From Sitta carolinensis (Eukaryota > Chordata > Aves > Passeriformes > Sittidae): 64,000 nucleotides of DNA. This document shows positions 35,452 to 49,724 of the stretch, in pieces. Position numbers and translations under genes: made by a program. The stretch covers positions 1,116,001-1,180,000 of the forward strand of contig CM063299.1 of NCBI GenBank assembly GCA_032173965.1, written 5' to 3'. Position 1 is the stretch's first letter, and the number at the start of each line of letters is the position of its first letter. The notes beneath the pieces were generated by a model. The model saw only the letters and a list, made by a program, of their open reading frames with translations, was not told where the DNA came from and searched no databases.

Positions 35452-36850
35452 CTCCTCCTGGCTCTTCCCACCTGTGCTCCAGCTCGGAGGGAGCCGTGCC
35501 ACCCTGATACAGGGAACTGAAACGGAGTTTGTCCTTTAGAGGTACTGACAGCTTCTTGTCTGCTGTGCGGCATCTGTCACCGGCCCCGCCAGGACACCGC
35601 AGGGCGGGGTGGGAGCTCTGCGCTTACACATCCCGGGGATGTCTCCGGGAGCCAAGCCTTGCGAGCGTGGATAGAGCTGGATCTCTTTGTTCTCCAAAAA
35701 TAACCCGAATTTGCCAGGCCTGAGTGGTTTTTAAAAGGAGGTTTTCCATTAGCTGTGCGTGGAGAGCCGCTGGCAGCGCTGCCGATGTCCCCGCTGCCTC
35801 CCCGGCTCGGGGCTTCCAGCACCGCGCGGCCCCCGTGGCATCGGCGGGGGTTTGCTGGCTTTATTTAGCACAAGGAACTACACGAGAGAGAAATGCATTA
35901 AGATTGGTTTCAAACGGGGTATTTTTAAATACAAATAAAGTTTTTTTTCGAGCTGTTTTGTGGGCGCTGTAACTTTGTGTAAACAATGGAAGGGGCGAGG
36001 GGCTGCGATAAGCACGTGAAACAAAAACTCACAGAGACCAGGGCGGGAGGGGCACTGAGCCATATATTTTTCCTGTCGGAGCTCAATGAAAGGCAAATAA
36101 ACGAGGGAAAATAAACTCAGTGTTTACAAAAGGACCGGCGTGGGAGCAGCTGCCAAGGTCTGGAGCAGTTTGCTGATCCCAGTGCCCAGGTACTGCTGAA
36201 AGGATCCTGCTCCCACTGGAAATCCTGTTCCACAGCATTACCCAGATATTCATAATCTAGGAAACCTCACAGTTCATATCCCTTTAGTTCTTAAGGAGAA
36301 GGATGCAAACTAAGTGCTTTTAAATGAGCAGGTGAAAAAATGTGTCAGAAATTAGGAGTGGAGCCCCAGCAGTAGCTGTTCCATGCTCTGCTCTGCATTG
36401 CAAAGAAAATTTAATTTATGTATAATACTGGACTTGCTGTACCACCATAGCCCAACTAAAACATGAAATATAGCCTGTTATTTTCCTTTTTCTAATAGGC
36501 CTTTTAGGTGCAGTCTCTTGAGGGCAGTAAATAGGAATACCAGGTCTTTATCAGCTGTGTCATTTAGAGCATGAACGATGGATTCTCATCTGATCATTTC
36601 CCAAGAAGCATATTAATATTTTTATCCTCTGAAATACAAATAAGAAAGAAAGGATCCAAGGAGCCCAAGCTGCCTGGGATGAGGAGTCTGGGATAGCTGG
36701 GCTGGCAAGGCAGGGAGCTGCAGCACCAGTAAAAGCTGCAGTTTCTTCATGGGAACCAGTTAACCATAAATCCAGTGCTTTGGAAAATGTCCTGGCAGAC
36801 CAAGGACTTTACTGCTTCTTCATTTGTCTTCCTGTTCCAGGGGGTTTCAC

Positions 36851-36873
36851 CACACACACACACACACACACAC
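36851..36873 (+). repeat. (CA)n microsatellite
   Basis: A simple CA dinucleotide run of about 11 units ending in CACGTGTG. Confidence 0.95.
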
Positions 36874-38856
36874 GTGTGGCATCCGGCATCCCCGTGAGGC
36901 TTTTTTGCTGTTAGCAGCAAACAATACCTGTGCTGCTGGGCTGAGGGTGAGCACAAAGCAGCACCTCCCCTTCTGTTTGCTCCGAGAGCATCAGTGCTGG
37001 CAGTGAGCAGGTCTTCTCCTCTAGGGCTCATTTTTGTTTATTACTCCCCTTTTCATTCCTCCTTATCCTCCCAAACTGATTGCATGCCTGCTTGGAGTCA
37101 AACACGAGCTGAGCACTGTGATGGGACTGGGGATGAAGTGCCCCTGGGCACTGGTAGGACTGGAATGAGCTGGAAATACATCTTCCAGACCCCTACATTG
37201 GGAGTTTACACTGAGGGCACAGCTTTGGGTGTCTCTGGCATCTGCTGGCTTCTGTGCAAAGCCAGGTGTGTGTGCTGGTGGCTGGCCACAGCAGAGCTGT
37301 GCTATCCCACGGATATTCCTGGGCCGTGGGACTTGAGCAGTTGTAAGATTCCCGTAAGAAAACCACCACCTTTGCAAACTTTGGCAATGTTTGGCTGGAA
37401 GCCTCTGCTCTTTGCTGGCCATGAAGTGCATTCCTGACACCTCTGCCTGTGTATCCACGCTAACCATCTCCTCAGAGCAGGGATGGGGCTGGACCCTGCC
37501 CAGTAACTGCCACCCTGGGAATTGTCAAGCAGGGGATGGGGCGCACTTGCAGCTCCAGATAGGAGCTTTCCTGGCTCGTTCTGGGGATGCCAGATGGAGG
37601 TGGATATGGGCTGTGCTCCCCTCTTTCCCTGCTCCTGCCCTCGTGCCCTGGCTGAGCCTTTGGGCTGTGCTGGCTCGGAGCAGTGCCCTGCACAAGGACA
37701 GCCCTTCCCTCTGCACTTCCAAGGCTGATTAAGCGGCAGGCAGAGTAGCCTTAAGCATTCCTCTAATTAAAACAAAATCCCTCATGGCCTCTTATATACA
37801 GAGAGATATTACAGGCCTAAGGGTTGTATAAAATGTGTATTTATTGATCAGATCAACTGTTGCAGCTCCTGCTGTAGAGTTCAGTGAGAGCATCAACATG
37901 ACCAGGCTGGCGAGGAGGGCAGGAGGGGGTTTGGCCCAAACTTTCAGCAATGCCAGCCCAGGGCAAGCTGGTGAGTACCTGCCTGCTCTAGACACATTTA
38001 TACATATCTATATACATTTATATACATTGAAATTCACAGCTGCCCAGCTAGGCATCACCTCCAGCACCCATCTGGGTCCTGCCTTCCCTGGCTGTTCCCT
38101 GGTTATGGTTTGTGGAGTTGTTTCTGGCTGCTTTGCTACTGAGCCCACTCAAATGGCTGTTTTTTTGATTGCAGGAAGGCAAAAGCATTTCTGGTAAAGC
38201 CTCACAGTGATTGAAGGACAGGACATACTTTCCAGGGAGAAGCAACCACTCGAAAGCTTTTGCAGGCTGAGATTTTGTGCTCAGCAAGTTGCTCCAATTT
38301 GAAGCACAATCCTAAGAAATGTGAGTGTGTGGTGGAAATGTCTGCAGGCCTGGATTAAAGCAGTGCTGGCAGATGAGGCTGTAGCTTCCACAAGATAAAC
38401 ATTACAGAAAAATAGTGTAAATACGGGGGATTCTATTTTTTTTCCCCCTCATTTTTTCCCTCACTTGGGCCAGGAACTGCTAAAGCTTAAATAAATCATT
38501 GCAGAAGTGAGACTGACCTAAATTATTCTACACAGTGGAGACCTTGTCTCCTGCTTTTGGAGATTCTTGTATTTAAGCTGTGCCAGAACAGGGTTTAAGT
38601 TGTCTGTACAGCAGTAGCTCCTTCCTACGCCCTGGGGAGCTCGGGGGAAGGTGTGAGATCGGCTGGCGTGTGCCAGCAAGGCTGCTGGGGAGGCAAAGCC
38701 ACCAGCTCACACACACTGGGGGAGCCAGCAGGGATTTTTTGGTGCCACACCATGCCGTGTTCAGTGCTGGCAGGTTTCCCTGCCCTGCGTGGGCTGGGGC
38801 TGCGCCGGGCTCCACTTGTTCCCAGTGAACACGCAGTCCAGTGCCTAGTTAAGTCA

Positions 38857-39221
38857 TGCATGTGTGTCTAATCAGGGAATGCACAAGTGCCCAGATAACT
38901 TGCATTTGAGCACCCAACAGGTCATGCCTCAGCATCCAAGCTGACCCTACATGAGCACGCAGAGGTTCCCACCTCGAGCTCGCAGCCGTGCAGGGTTATC
39001 CCTGCAGGGAAGCCGGGTCAGTGGATGGCTCGGTGCCGCGCCCAGGAGCCCCGAGCAGGGCATGCATGAACTCCCGGGCAGCTCACGCATGAGCGCCCGT
39101 GATTTGGCATACAAATGCCCAATTAGCCCGTGCATGACTGCTCAATCACTTCATGCATGAGCATTAAGTGGTTTACACATGGTTTGCTAGTAGGTTCACT
39201 GGTGAGCACCCAGTGTGTTCC
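38857..39221 (+). repeat. Degenerate 22-24 bp tandem array
   Basis: Units resemble TGCATGAGCACCCAATAGGT plus a short CA-type end. Starts are seen at about 38857, 38880, 38901, 38925, 38948, 39063, 39086, 39110, 39131, 39154, 39176 and 39199, with a gap of unrelated GC-rich sequence at about 38972-39062. The units are diverged, so the array looks old. Confidence 0.7.
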
Positions 39222-39456
39222 CAGAGCAGGGACTCCCCTGGGGACTGCAGCCCGAGGCTGGAAGAAGGAGCAAGGAGCGTGGCAGAGTGGAGGGAGTGCA
39301 GCACAGGGACGTGGCTGATGTGGATGTGCAGGAGGATCACCCACCCTGCAGCCAGCCCAAAGCCACTGGCATGTGTTGGCACCTCCCAGCTCCTCTGACG
39401 GCAGCACCGTGCTCTGTGGGACCACAGGAACCCAGCTTTGGCAAGTGCTCTGGCTC

Positions 39457-39505
39457 ACAGGAGGGCGGAGTAAATGATCACAACGGCCCTTCTAGCCTTA
39501 AAAAT
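39457..39505 (+). mobile_element. Short CR1-like 3' end
   Basis: AAATGATCACAACGGCCCTT, then CTAGCCTTAAAAATGTAG, resembles the 3' end of a CR1 subfamily. It is only about 50 bp. Confidence 0.65.
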
Positions 39506-42065
39506 GTAGGAAGCCTTTGATGTGCAGGCAGGACGCCTTGCAGATAAACCACGTGTGGTGTAGGGCTTGTGCCTGAACACCAGCCCAAGGAAAGAGAGCA
39601 CAGAAAAAGCAAAATGGAGAAACTCAAAGTAAATTTACCCATCATCCTGGCCCTGCCAGCACCGAGTCTGTGTCCCCAGCCCCTGCCCCAGGGTCTACTC
39701 GGAGCCCTGCACAGCCAGCCCATTGTGGGAGTGAAGCCACAAGACACAGAGCACGTGGCTTTGATGTGACCTTTCCTTCAGTGTTTATGTTGTCTCCAAA
39801 CCCGTTTTTCTGTGCAGGAGAGATCAGATTAAAGGGAGTTGCCAGCTCTCAGTGCCTCCAGCCGGTCCAGGAGCCTGGGCTGGGGTGGTGGGAGCTGGGA
39901 GCAGAGGGCTGGGTGGCTTCTCACCCCTCATGCCCTTGCATGCAGTGAGGCATTTCTTACATCCCTGTGCTCATACGACCCTGCCGAGATTCCAGAGAGA
40001 CACCCTTATTTACGGATCCTGCATGAACTGCACACCGCGAGTCACTCGCAAAAACTTGCAGGGAGCAGCTGACCTGAATCCATATTAATAAGGCTCACAA
40101 GTCGTGGAGTGTTTTCTCTCATGCCTGTGGGATGGCAGGAACGCGCTGCCTTGTGGCACGCAGGCCTGAGACAAAAAGCCGTCTATAGCCTGTCACATTT
40201 TTAAGCCCATTTGCCTTGGAGATAAGCCCAGGCTGCCCTGCCGTGGTGCCACACTGCAGCTGCCTCTGCTCGGGGACAGACCTGGGCGATGAGGAGCGAT
40301 GGATCCCTGCATGCTGGAGCCAGGGAAAGGCTTTGGGGACGGCCTTGGGGTTTCAGAGCCCGGTGTGTGATGCTGCTGGGCAGGGTGGGATCTCGTCCTA
40401 CAGAGGAGCGTTTCTCTTTGGGCAGGGACACCTCAACCTCTGCACCCACTGCCCCGCTGCTTCCACAGCAGTTACAGGGGACACTCTTCCCCGCGGGAAA
40501 CCCGGAGGACAGTCCCGGCTCTGGTATTCCTGCCCTCTGATCTCACGCTGGGATGAAAGCCTTTGCAGATCAGGCAATAAACCAGGGGACTTGGGGCTGC
40601 CCTTGCTGTTAAAGGACCACTCATGGTGTGCAAACCCTCCGCGTCAGCGGTGGCAGCTCCCGCGGGAGCTTTTAGAGCCTTTCCTTTTATAGGGCTTTTT
40701 CTCTTTCCCCGGGATTTATCCAGGTTCAATAGCAGGGATTCAGGGAGATAATAACGTACATTAACCAGGGCGCTGGAAACTGCTTTGCAAACAAGATTGA
40801 TCAAAGCAGCCCAGGATGGAGAGCAAACCCTCCGGAATGTGCTTTGCAAAACACTTGCCAAAACAATTGACTCCTGGTAAAAAAATAACACGTTGGGCAG
40901 CCCTGGGGGGCTGTGCCGGGGAGGGAGCCGGCTCCAGCAGCCAGAATGCTGGTGGGGGGCTGCAGCCATGAGCAAGGGCTTTTGTGGATGTGATGTAGTG
41001 GCCAAAACCCCCTTGGGATGGAGCAGCAGTCCTGCTCTGGGGTGCCCACCCTCCATTCCACTCCAGAGGTGAATTAATAGGTGCTTTACTGCTGCTGTTG
41101 GTTTTATTGATTATTGGCAAAGAGAGTGACTGATGGCGGAGTCTAGAGAAAAGAGGAGAGCAAAGGTGCAGGAGACACGTGGGAGGAGGAGAGAGGGAAG
41201 GAGTTCCTGCAGGGACAGGAGATGAAGGTGACATTTCAGCCGTTGTCTGCTGTGGATCTGTGCTATAAAATAAGTCAGTGTGCCACGTCCATGGTGGGGC
41301 AGAGCAGAAATAATGGGCTGAGTCATATCAAAGTGAGTTTAGGTTAAATAAGAAAAATTTCCTGTGGGGGATGTTTCTGCAGAGGTACAGCATGGAAGTA
41401 GAGCTGGTGGAAGGAATGCTGCAGCCACACTCATACTGTCAGCCCTGCATTTGGATCTCAGACCTCTGCATTTCTTGTGGCAGATGGGCACAAAGTCTGT
41501 GGTTTTTTACTTGTAATTGCCTGGGATTGGAAATTCATCCCAGGGGAAGCATGTAGCTTTGGGGCAGGAGGAGCACAGCCTTAGATGGCAAACTGCTTCT
41601 CACACCAGGCCCTTTTCCTGTGAATCACTGTGAAGTGCTTTATATAGTCCACTCAGAGGAATTTATAAACAAATGCCTTTTGTCACTCTTCAGGAATGCA
41701 TCTCCATCAATCCTCCAAGCACTTTCTTTGTCAAGGCCATGCTCTTTCCAGTGCAAGGAGCAGGACTGAGCCAGGCAGGAGCAGAGCTCCTCCGCTTCCT
41801 CTTGCTGCAGATGCTTTGGGAGGAGGCAGGATGTAACTGGGATAGGGTTACACTGGCATTGTAGAAGCAGCCACCAGCTCTGGAGCCAGCTCTGGGGGCT
41901 CTAGACTGTCACCATTTGGGTTCAGGGACACTCTTTGATACCTTGTCCCTTTGCTCATCAGGGCAGCTGCCTTGTGCCCTGGGCTGTAGGTGCCCACAGG
42001 CTTCTCCAGGACAGGAGGGAGACAGGTGCTGGTTCTGCACTGGGAAAATACCAGTAGGCCCACAT

Positions 42066-42156
42066 GGTGTGACTCCTGGGGATGTCCTGTGCAGGGTTAA
42101 AAGTTGGACCCAATGATCTTTGTGGGTCTCTTCCAACTCAGAGTATTCTGTGATGG
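42066..42156 (+). mobile_element. CR1 LINE 3' end
   Basis: GTTGGACCCAATGATCTTTG, TGGGTCTCTTCCAACTCAGA and GTATTCTGTGATGG match a CR1 terminal segment in plus orientation. Confidence 0.85.
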
Positions 42157-44219
42157 GAAAGCCGGGGGCTCCCACTGGGTGGGACAGACAGGATAAGCAT
42201 CACCCAGCCTCTGGCCTTAAAACCTTTCGAGCCCCAGCAGCTGCCCTGCCTCAGCCCAGCGCCGAGAGCCGGGCGCGAGGCGAGCGGCGGCTCCGTTCCA
42301 AGGCTCTGCGCCGCCCGGTCTGGAAAGCTCATAAAGCAGATCCACACGGCTCAGATCTGCTGCCTCAACAGAGACTCGGCAGAGCTATAAATAGCCCAGC
42401 CAAGCGTGGTGCAGCGAACCTGAGCAGAGCCGGCTGCCCTCGTGGGCAGGCGCTCCGGGAGCCCTGTGGGGACGGCTGGCTTGGCCGCTCTGCAGCCTGG
42501 CCCGAGGAGCTGCTCTGCTCTGGCCAGGCTGGCCAGGACTGTGTCACCTGCCCGGGCATGGCCTCATCCCCCCCCCCCGGGCTCCTGCAACCACACTGCC
42601 CGGCTCTGCAGTGTTCATTCATCCCCACTTGCTTTTCTGCTGATGACTTCTCTCTTAAAGCAGGTCTGGACCCATTAAGGAACAGTAAATATTTTATTTG
42701 CTGTTGGAGTTTTGACCAGTATCTCAAAGGCTACAAAGGTCATACTAGGAAATATCCATTTCATTAGCAAACAGGATGGGCCCATTCCGGGGCTGCTGGC
42801 TTGTGGAGTGAACCCAGCCTGTCCCCTGGGTGCTGTTTCCAGCTGTAAGCTTGGCTTCATTCAGCAATCAAGTCAGGGAGGTTTCAGGACCTGGAGCGGT
42901 TTTCCTGGTTCTCAAGGCTATGCAGGCAATTAAAACCAGTCTTGTTAAGAGGCAGCTGAGCCCGGGCAGCGCTGTCTCCCTTTTGCTACTGTTCGGGCAC
43001 TGCAGCGTGGAAATAGGGACAACACAGGAATCAGGATTTTTTGTTTTGCCAGGCTTTTCTTCAGGTAGCTTCTGCAAAGGGCTTCTTGGCACTGCTGCTC
43101 GAGTGAAATGGAGCAACCAAAACGGGAGCTGGCTGTCGGCCAGCCCGGCAGCCGGGGGGGGCAGGTTTGTGCCTGGAGCACGGCTATGGAGGCCAGGAGC
43201 CCCCGTGGGACAGCCAAGCATCTCAAGTGCCACGGTCACACCTGTGTTTGAGGGGCTCCCTGCAGGAGAGCCAAGTGTGCGAAGCACCGGGGCCACACCT
43301 GTGTGCCAAGGTCCTGCTGGTCCGGGCCCGGCACAGGATCCTGAGGGCTCACGGGCAGGTGTGTGAACAGAGAGGTTTTATTCTGCCCTCCTGGCTTTCA
43401 CGTGTCTGTGGGACATCGCGTGTTCTCGGGGTGAACGTACGATGAAGCAGCTCCAACAGCCGTGTCACCCCCAGCCTCTGGGTGCGCAAGGACAATTCCC
43501 AGCAGCGCAGTGCCCGGCTTTGGGATTTTATCAGCTTTCCCACACAAAACAAGGCTGGCAGGAAAAGGACCTGGCAGGATGCCCTGAGACATCCCAGGGG
43601 AAGAGCAGTGACTCCCACAGGATGTGGGGCTGGCTGTTTAGTGAAAGCTGGCTATTCCCCAGGCTTCTTCTTTGGGCATTCCCCACGCTTTGCTCCCTGT
43701 AAGAAAACCCCAAGAAACACTGGAACACTTTTGATGTGCTCAAAAGGGGAAAGGTGTCTGGGGACACGCTGGGTCCTGCGGGGGACACTGAGCACCTGCC
43801 TGCTGTGAGACATTTGGGTATGTCTTCCAGCTCCAGGGCACACGGATCTGTCCCGAACGGGGTGCTATCAGCCTCAGGGACCTTTCACAAGTCCCTCTCT
43901 CCCGTTAGTGCCTTTCAGCTGTAAATATGTGCCACTGTGTGTGGGACATCTTAAGGCTCGGGAGATCCGTGACTATTACAGGTTGGAGATCTCAGGTGAA
44001 AGGTGCAACTCATCACCAAGACAGGACTGGATCTGGCTCAGGTTGAGCCCTCTGACCGAGAACACTCTGGTGCATGACCCAACCCAGTGAGCTTCTCTTA
44101 GAAGGGTTCAGGCTCCCGCTGAGAATCGCGGTCCCCAAGGCAGAGGCGACCCCCACAGAGGAATCATGACCCCCTAGGGCAACAAAGGTCCCTCTAGGGA
44201 TCCGCTGCTCCAGGGGATC

Positions 44220-45000
44220 AGGCTGTTCCCCCGGGGATGGCAGCCGCAGGCGCGGAGCCCGCCGGTTCCCCGCGCCCCTCACAGCGGCCCGGGCCCCTCA
44301 CGGCGCCCCCGCCCCCCCGGCCCCGCCCCTGCCCGCCGCGCGCCGCCCCGCGGCATTGTGGGATGAAACAGGATGTAGGCAGAACAGCGCGGGCGGACGG
44401 GCCGGGCGCGGCGGGCCGCGCCGTGCCGCAGCCAATGGGTGCGCGGCGCGCGGGGCGGCGCGGCCAATGGCGAGGCGGCGGCCCGCGCGCCGCAGCGGGC
44501 GGGGCGGTATTTGAGCGCGGCGCGGCGCCGGGGCGCAGAGCGCGCGGGGCGCCGAGCGGAGCGGAGCGGGCTGAGGCAGCGCGGCCGGGCCTCCTCACAC
44601 CTCCTCCTTCTCCTCCTCGGTGCCGTGCCTCGCCCTCCCGGGGTGGCCCTGTCACTGTGAAGGTGAGCGATGTCTCCGCTGGGCCGGGGGGTTCTCCAAT
44701 CCTCGCCCGGCACGGGTCGCTCCGTGTGCGGGGTGGCGGCGGGGCAGCCCTGAGGGCGGAGGTCGCTGCCGTAGCTGGGCGCGACCGGCCCTTGAGGAGC
44801 GATCGGAGCCCGCCCCTCCCGAGGGGTTCGCGCCGCTGTGGAGCCGGTCCCGCTCCAGGCAAGGTCACCGCGGCCTCGGGCGCCCCCGGAGCTCCCCCTG
44901 TGAAGGTCACGCTGGGTTCCGGCTCCCGGGAGCCCTGCGGGGGAAGGGGCTGTGCCGCACCCCCTCCCAGGGCCCTTTTCGGCCGAGGTGGTGGATGCGG
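44220..45000 (+). promoter_or_regulatory. DYNLL2: DYNLL2 CpG-island promoter
   Basis: A CpG-rich block. In order it holds a reversed ZNF143-like GCATTGTGGG (44353-44362), two CCAAT boxes (44432-44436 and 44464-44468), a GC box GGGCGGGGC (about 44497-44505) and a TATA-like TATTTGA at 44508-44514. The spacing predicts a start near 44535-44545. A non-coding exon follows. Confidence 0.8.
44540..44662 (+). other. DYNLL2: DYNLL2 non-coding exon 1 (inferred)
   Basis: The exon is inferred from the TATA-like element and from the strong donor AAG|GTGAGC at 44662/44663. It joins the acceptor CCTTAG at 47860/47861, just 7 nt before the DYNLL2 ATG. The left end is approximate. Confidence 0.65.
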
Positions 45001-47860
45001 TGTGTGCAGGGCTCGGGCCCCGTCCCCGGTCGCGAATCCGTGCTGTCCTGGTGGTGGAGCGGTGGGTGCTGGGCTCGGGCCCCGTTCCGAGCAGTGGCAT
45101 CTCCACTGCCCTGGTGGGGAAGTGATGGGTGCTCCCATCCTCGCCATCCATGCTGTCCTCATGGGAAGGGTGGTGGATGCTGAGCTTCTGTCCTATTTAA
45201 TTTCTAGGGTTCTATCCTGCCCGGAGAGGGAAAGAATGGTTACCAGGGGGCTTGTTTCTCATGCTCTTCCCAAAGCTCTAGCTTGTCTTGCTGGAGTACC
45301 GGGCTTGGGACTTATGCTCGTTTTAAGACCTTATCCTCCCCTGGTAAGAAAAGGGTTGGGTGCTACCTTGGGCTTAATTTCTCTCCCCAGGCCTCACACT
45401 GTACTGGAGTAGCAGCTGGGGCTGTGGTCTTCCTCCTCACAGACCACATCCTGCCCTTGGGGGAAAGGGGTGGCTGCTGGAGCTGTAATTTTACCCCTTC
45501 TTAGGCCCATCTTGCCCAGAGATGGGTGTCGAGGCTTTGTGGTTTTCCTCAAAGAGGGCCAGATTGGGTGGAAAGACCCCAAGAGCCAGCTGTCATCTTG
45601 TTGTTTAGGGTTATGATGTGTCTGTGGTGCTGTTGGCTGCCTCGTGGGGAGGGTGGCCCTGTAACCCACCCGGGGAAGGAGCAGAGCCTGGGGCCCTGCC
45701 CGGTGGTGTTCAGGGAGGGAGTCTCCTGGGGCAGGTGCAGCAGCACGGGCACTGCCAGCCCCTGCCGAGCTTGGCCGTGGGGGCTGCTGTGCCCTGGAGC
45801 CGTGCAGGGGAGGCTGCTGTGCTGGGGGAGGCCTCCTGGCCAGCGTGTGCAGCCCTTCTGAAGGATAATCATTTTTTCCTCTGGCGCTGTCGCCCGCGGC
45901 AGCACAGGCCTGCACTGGGATGCTCCTCGCCTAAACAATGAGGAGGGGAAGGTGCCTTTTGCAGGTCACTCCGTGGCTGGTTATGCAATGGCAGGTGCCC
46001 TCTGAACTCTGTGAGCAGTGCCAGGTGTGTGAAGGCCTGGTGTGTGTGTGAAGGCTTGCTTGCTCTCTTCCCCTAAAGAAGCTTTTCTGGAGGAATGACC
46101 CACAAGTGGATTTCTGCTGCTTCCTTCTTCCTGTGGACTGGACACCCAGAAGACTTTTCCAAGGGATTGTTAGATTCCTGGGTGGTGAATCCAAATCTCC
46201 AGGCAGTTTGGGCTGTTCTGAGCTGTGTCTTCTCTTCCCTCTGCTTCTGGGCTGCAGGCAAACCCCCACTGGCTGAAACCACAGCATGGAAAGGAACAAA
46301 CTGCCGGGAAGTGGCTTTTCCAGGGCTGTGATAGGAGCATGTGCTCTCTGTTGGCAGTGGAGCTCAGTTCCTGTCATTCCTCCCGATGCTGTTAGTGTGT
46401 GTTAATAGCAGTCCTCTATTAAACACTATATCTAAACTGTATAAATTAAGGTGGCAATAGAAGTCTTCAAGTGCAGGCAGAGGAAAGAATTGAAGTATTG
46501 TAATCAGAGGGCTGCAATTATGTAACCGGATTCTCTTTCTCTCTGGGTAGCAAGCTCCTTTAATTGCTGTAACAAAGCTACTCCTTCAGTTTTCTGGGGC
46601 TCTTCCAGGAAGTGATCATTGCAGCAGATTTTTTTCACTCCACAGCAGAGCTAAAAATGTGTAGTTTCACTGTTTCAAAACACACTTTGTAGTATCACTC
46701 AAGACTTACAGTGCTGTAAAAGGATTTAGGAAACTTAATGGTGCTGTGCAGGCTTAATTGGAGGCACTCCTTGCCATTCAGAAGATTATTCCCACAAAGT
46801 TTTCATGTGCTGGGGTAAGAGCTGCTGCAAGGTGAGCATCTGGATCCCCAGGTAACATGGGGCCTCGAGTGAGGAATGGGAACCAGGGCCATGGTGGCCA
46901 GAGCAGGCCTTCATGATGGTCCTTCTCCAGGGCTTGGAGAAAGGCTGCCCTGTCAGGATCACGAAATCCCAGTTTCCTAGGATAATATGAACTGCTGGAA
47001 AATTCCCCGTGCTGAGCACCTCCCTGGAAAGGCCATGTCAGATCTAATGGCTGCAGTGGCTGGTACAAAGCAGTTTAATTTTGAGAGCAAAGGGGGTTGC
47101 ACACCTCACTCCAGCCTAAGTCCTGGACTGCAGTAGCATTCTGGTTTGGCAAAGTGTTGTGGTTCCCAGGTGAGGAGGGGACAGGAAAAGAAGAGCTTTG
47201 CCAAGCTCTGTCTCTGTGGTGGGACCTGCTTCCCCTGCCCTGTTTCCGGGTTGCAGTGTGGTGTTAACCTGCTTCTGGCTCAGCAGACTGGCTCTGTCCT
47301 GTGGGAACAGCTGAAGGCTGGGTTTCATGGCAGAGCAGCAGGGAAGTGAGGGTGTGATGATGGCTGAATGTGGAGCAATGCTCCTTCCAGGCTAAACTAG
47401 CAGCAGGAGCTGTGACACCCGGTATGGGGTAGAATAGAAGCAGTGCTGCTCTGAATGTGCTTCCTGAGCCTCTGTGCCCATGACAGACAGTCTGGGATCT
47501 GTTGCTTGGAGGGCTCTGAGCAGAGGATGTTCCGAAACAGTGGTACACCTGGAAGGCAAACTTGGCCGTAACCTATTGATGTGCAGGAGGGCTGTGGCTC
47601 TCTGCAGATGCCGTCTCCTCCCACACATCAGCTTTTCCTGCATGTGATTAATGCAGGTTGGAGTGCTGGGCTACCTCTGCTCCAGTGCTCCGGCTGGGAG
47701 CGGCCCCTCGGCCTGGGGCTGCTCTGGGCACTCTCTCTGGCCATAACTGGGGTTTGTGGTGTCGCCTTGTGACGCAGCCTGCACGGAGAGGACAACCTCT
47801 GATGCACAGGAAGCGTCTCCTGTTTGGGAAGGCATTAAAGGAATCTATGTTCTGCCTTAG
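44663..47860 (+). other. DYNLL2: DYNLL2 intron 1 (5'UTR intron)
   Basis: About 3.2 kb between the inferred non-coding exon and the first coding exon. The long ORFs at 44.2-45.4 kb come from GC-rich composition. I support no other exon. Confidence 0.6.
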
Positions 47861-47867
47861 GTTCACG

Positions 47868-49724
<1,857 letters not shown>

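Larger units (their letters stand above)
31800..44220. other. Intergenic region between SRSF1 and DYNLL2 promoters
   Basis: About 12.4 kb with no coding exon that I can support. It contains two adjacent CR1 3' ends (33.0-33.25 kb), smaller CR1 ends at 39.46 and 42.1 kb, a CA run at 36.85 kb, a small 12-bp tandem at 35.42 kb and a degenerate tandem array at 38.86-39.22 kb. AT-rich stretches at 33.3-33.7 and 36.3-36.65 kb are otherwise unremarkable. Confidence 0.7.

Noticed and set aside
44218..45412. 290-391 codon ORFs on both strands around the DYNLL2 promoter
   Set aside because: Composition artefacts of the CpG island; they cross the inferred promoter and first exon and resemble no family.
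46778..47068. 96-codon minus-strand ORF with a non-low-complexity sequence
   Set aside because: I could not match it to any family, and it lies in the DYNLL2 5'UTR intron without supporting splice sites or poly(A) context.
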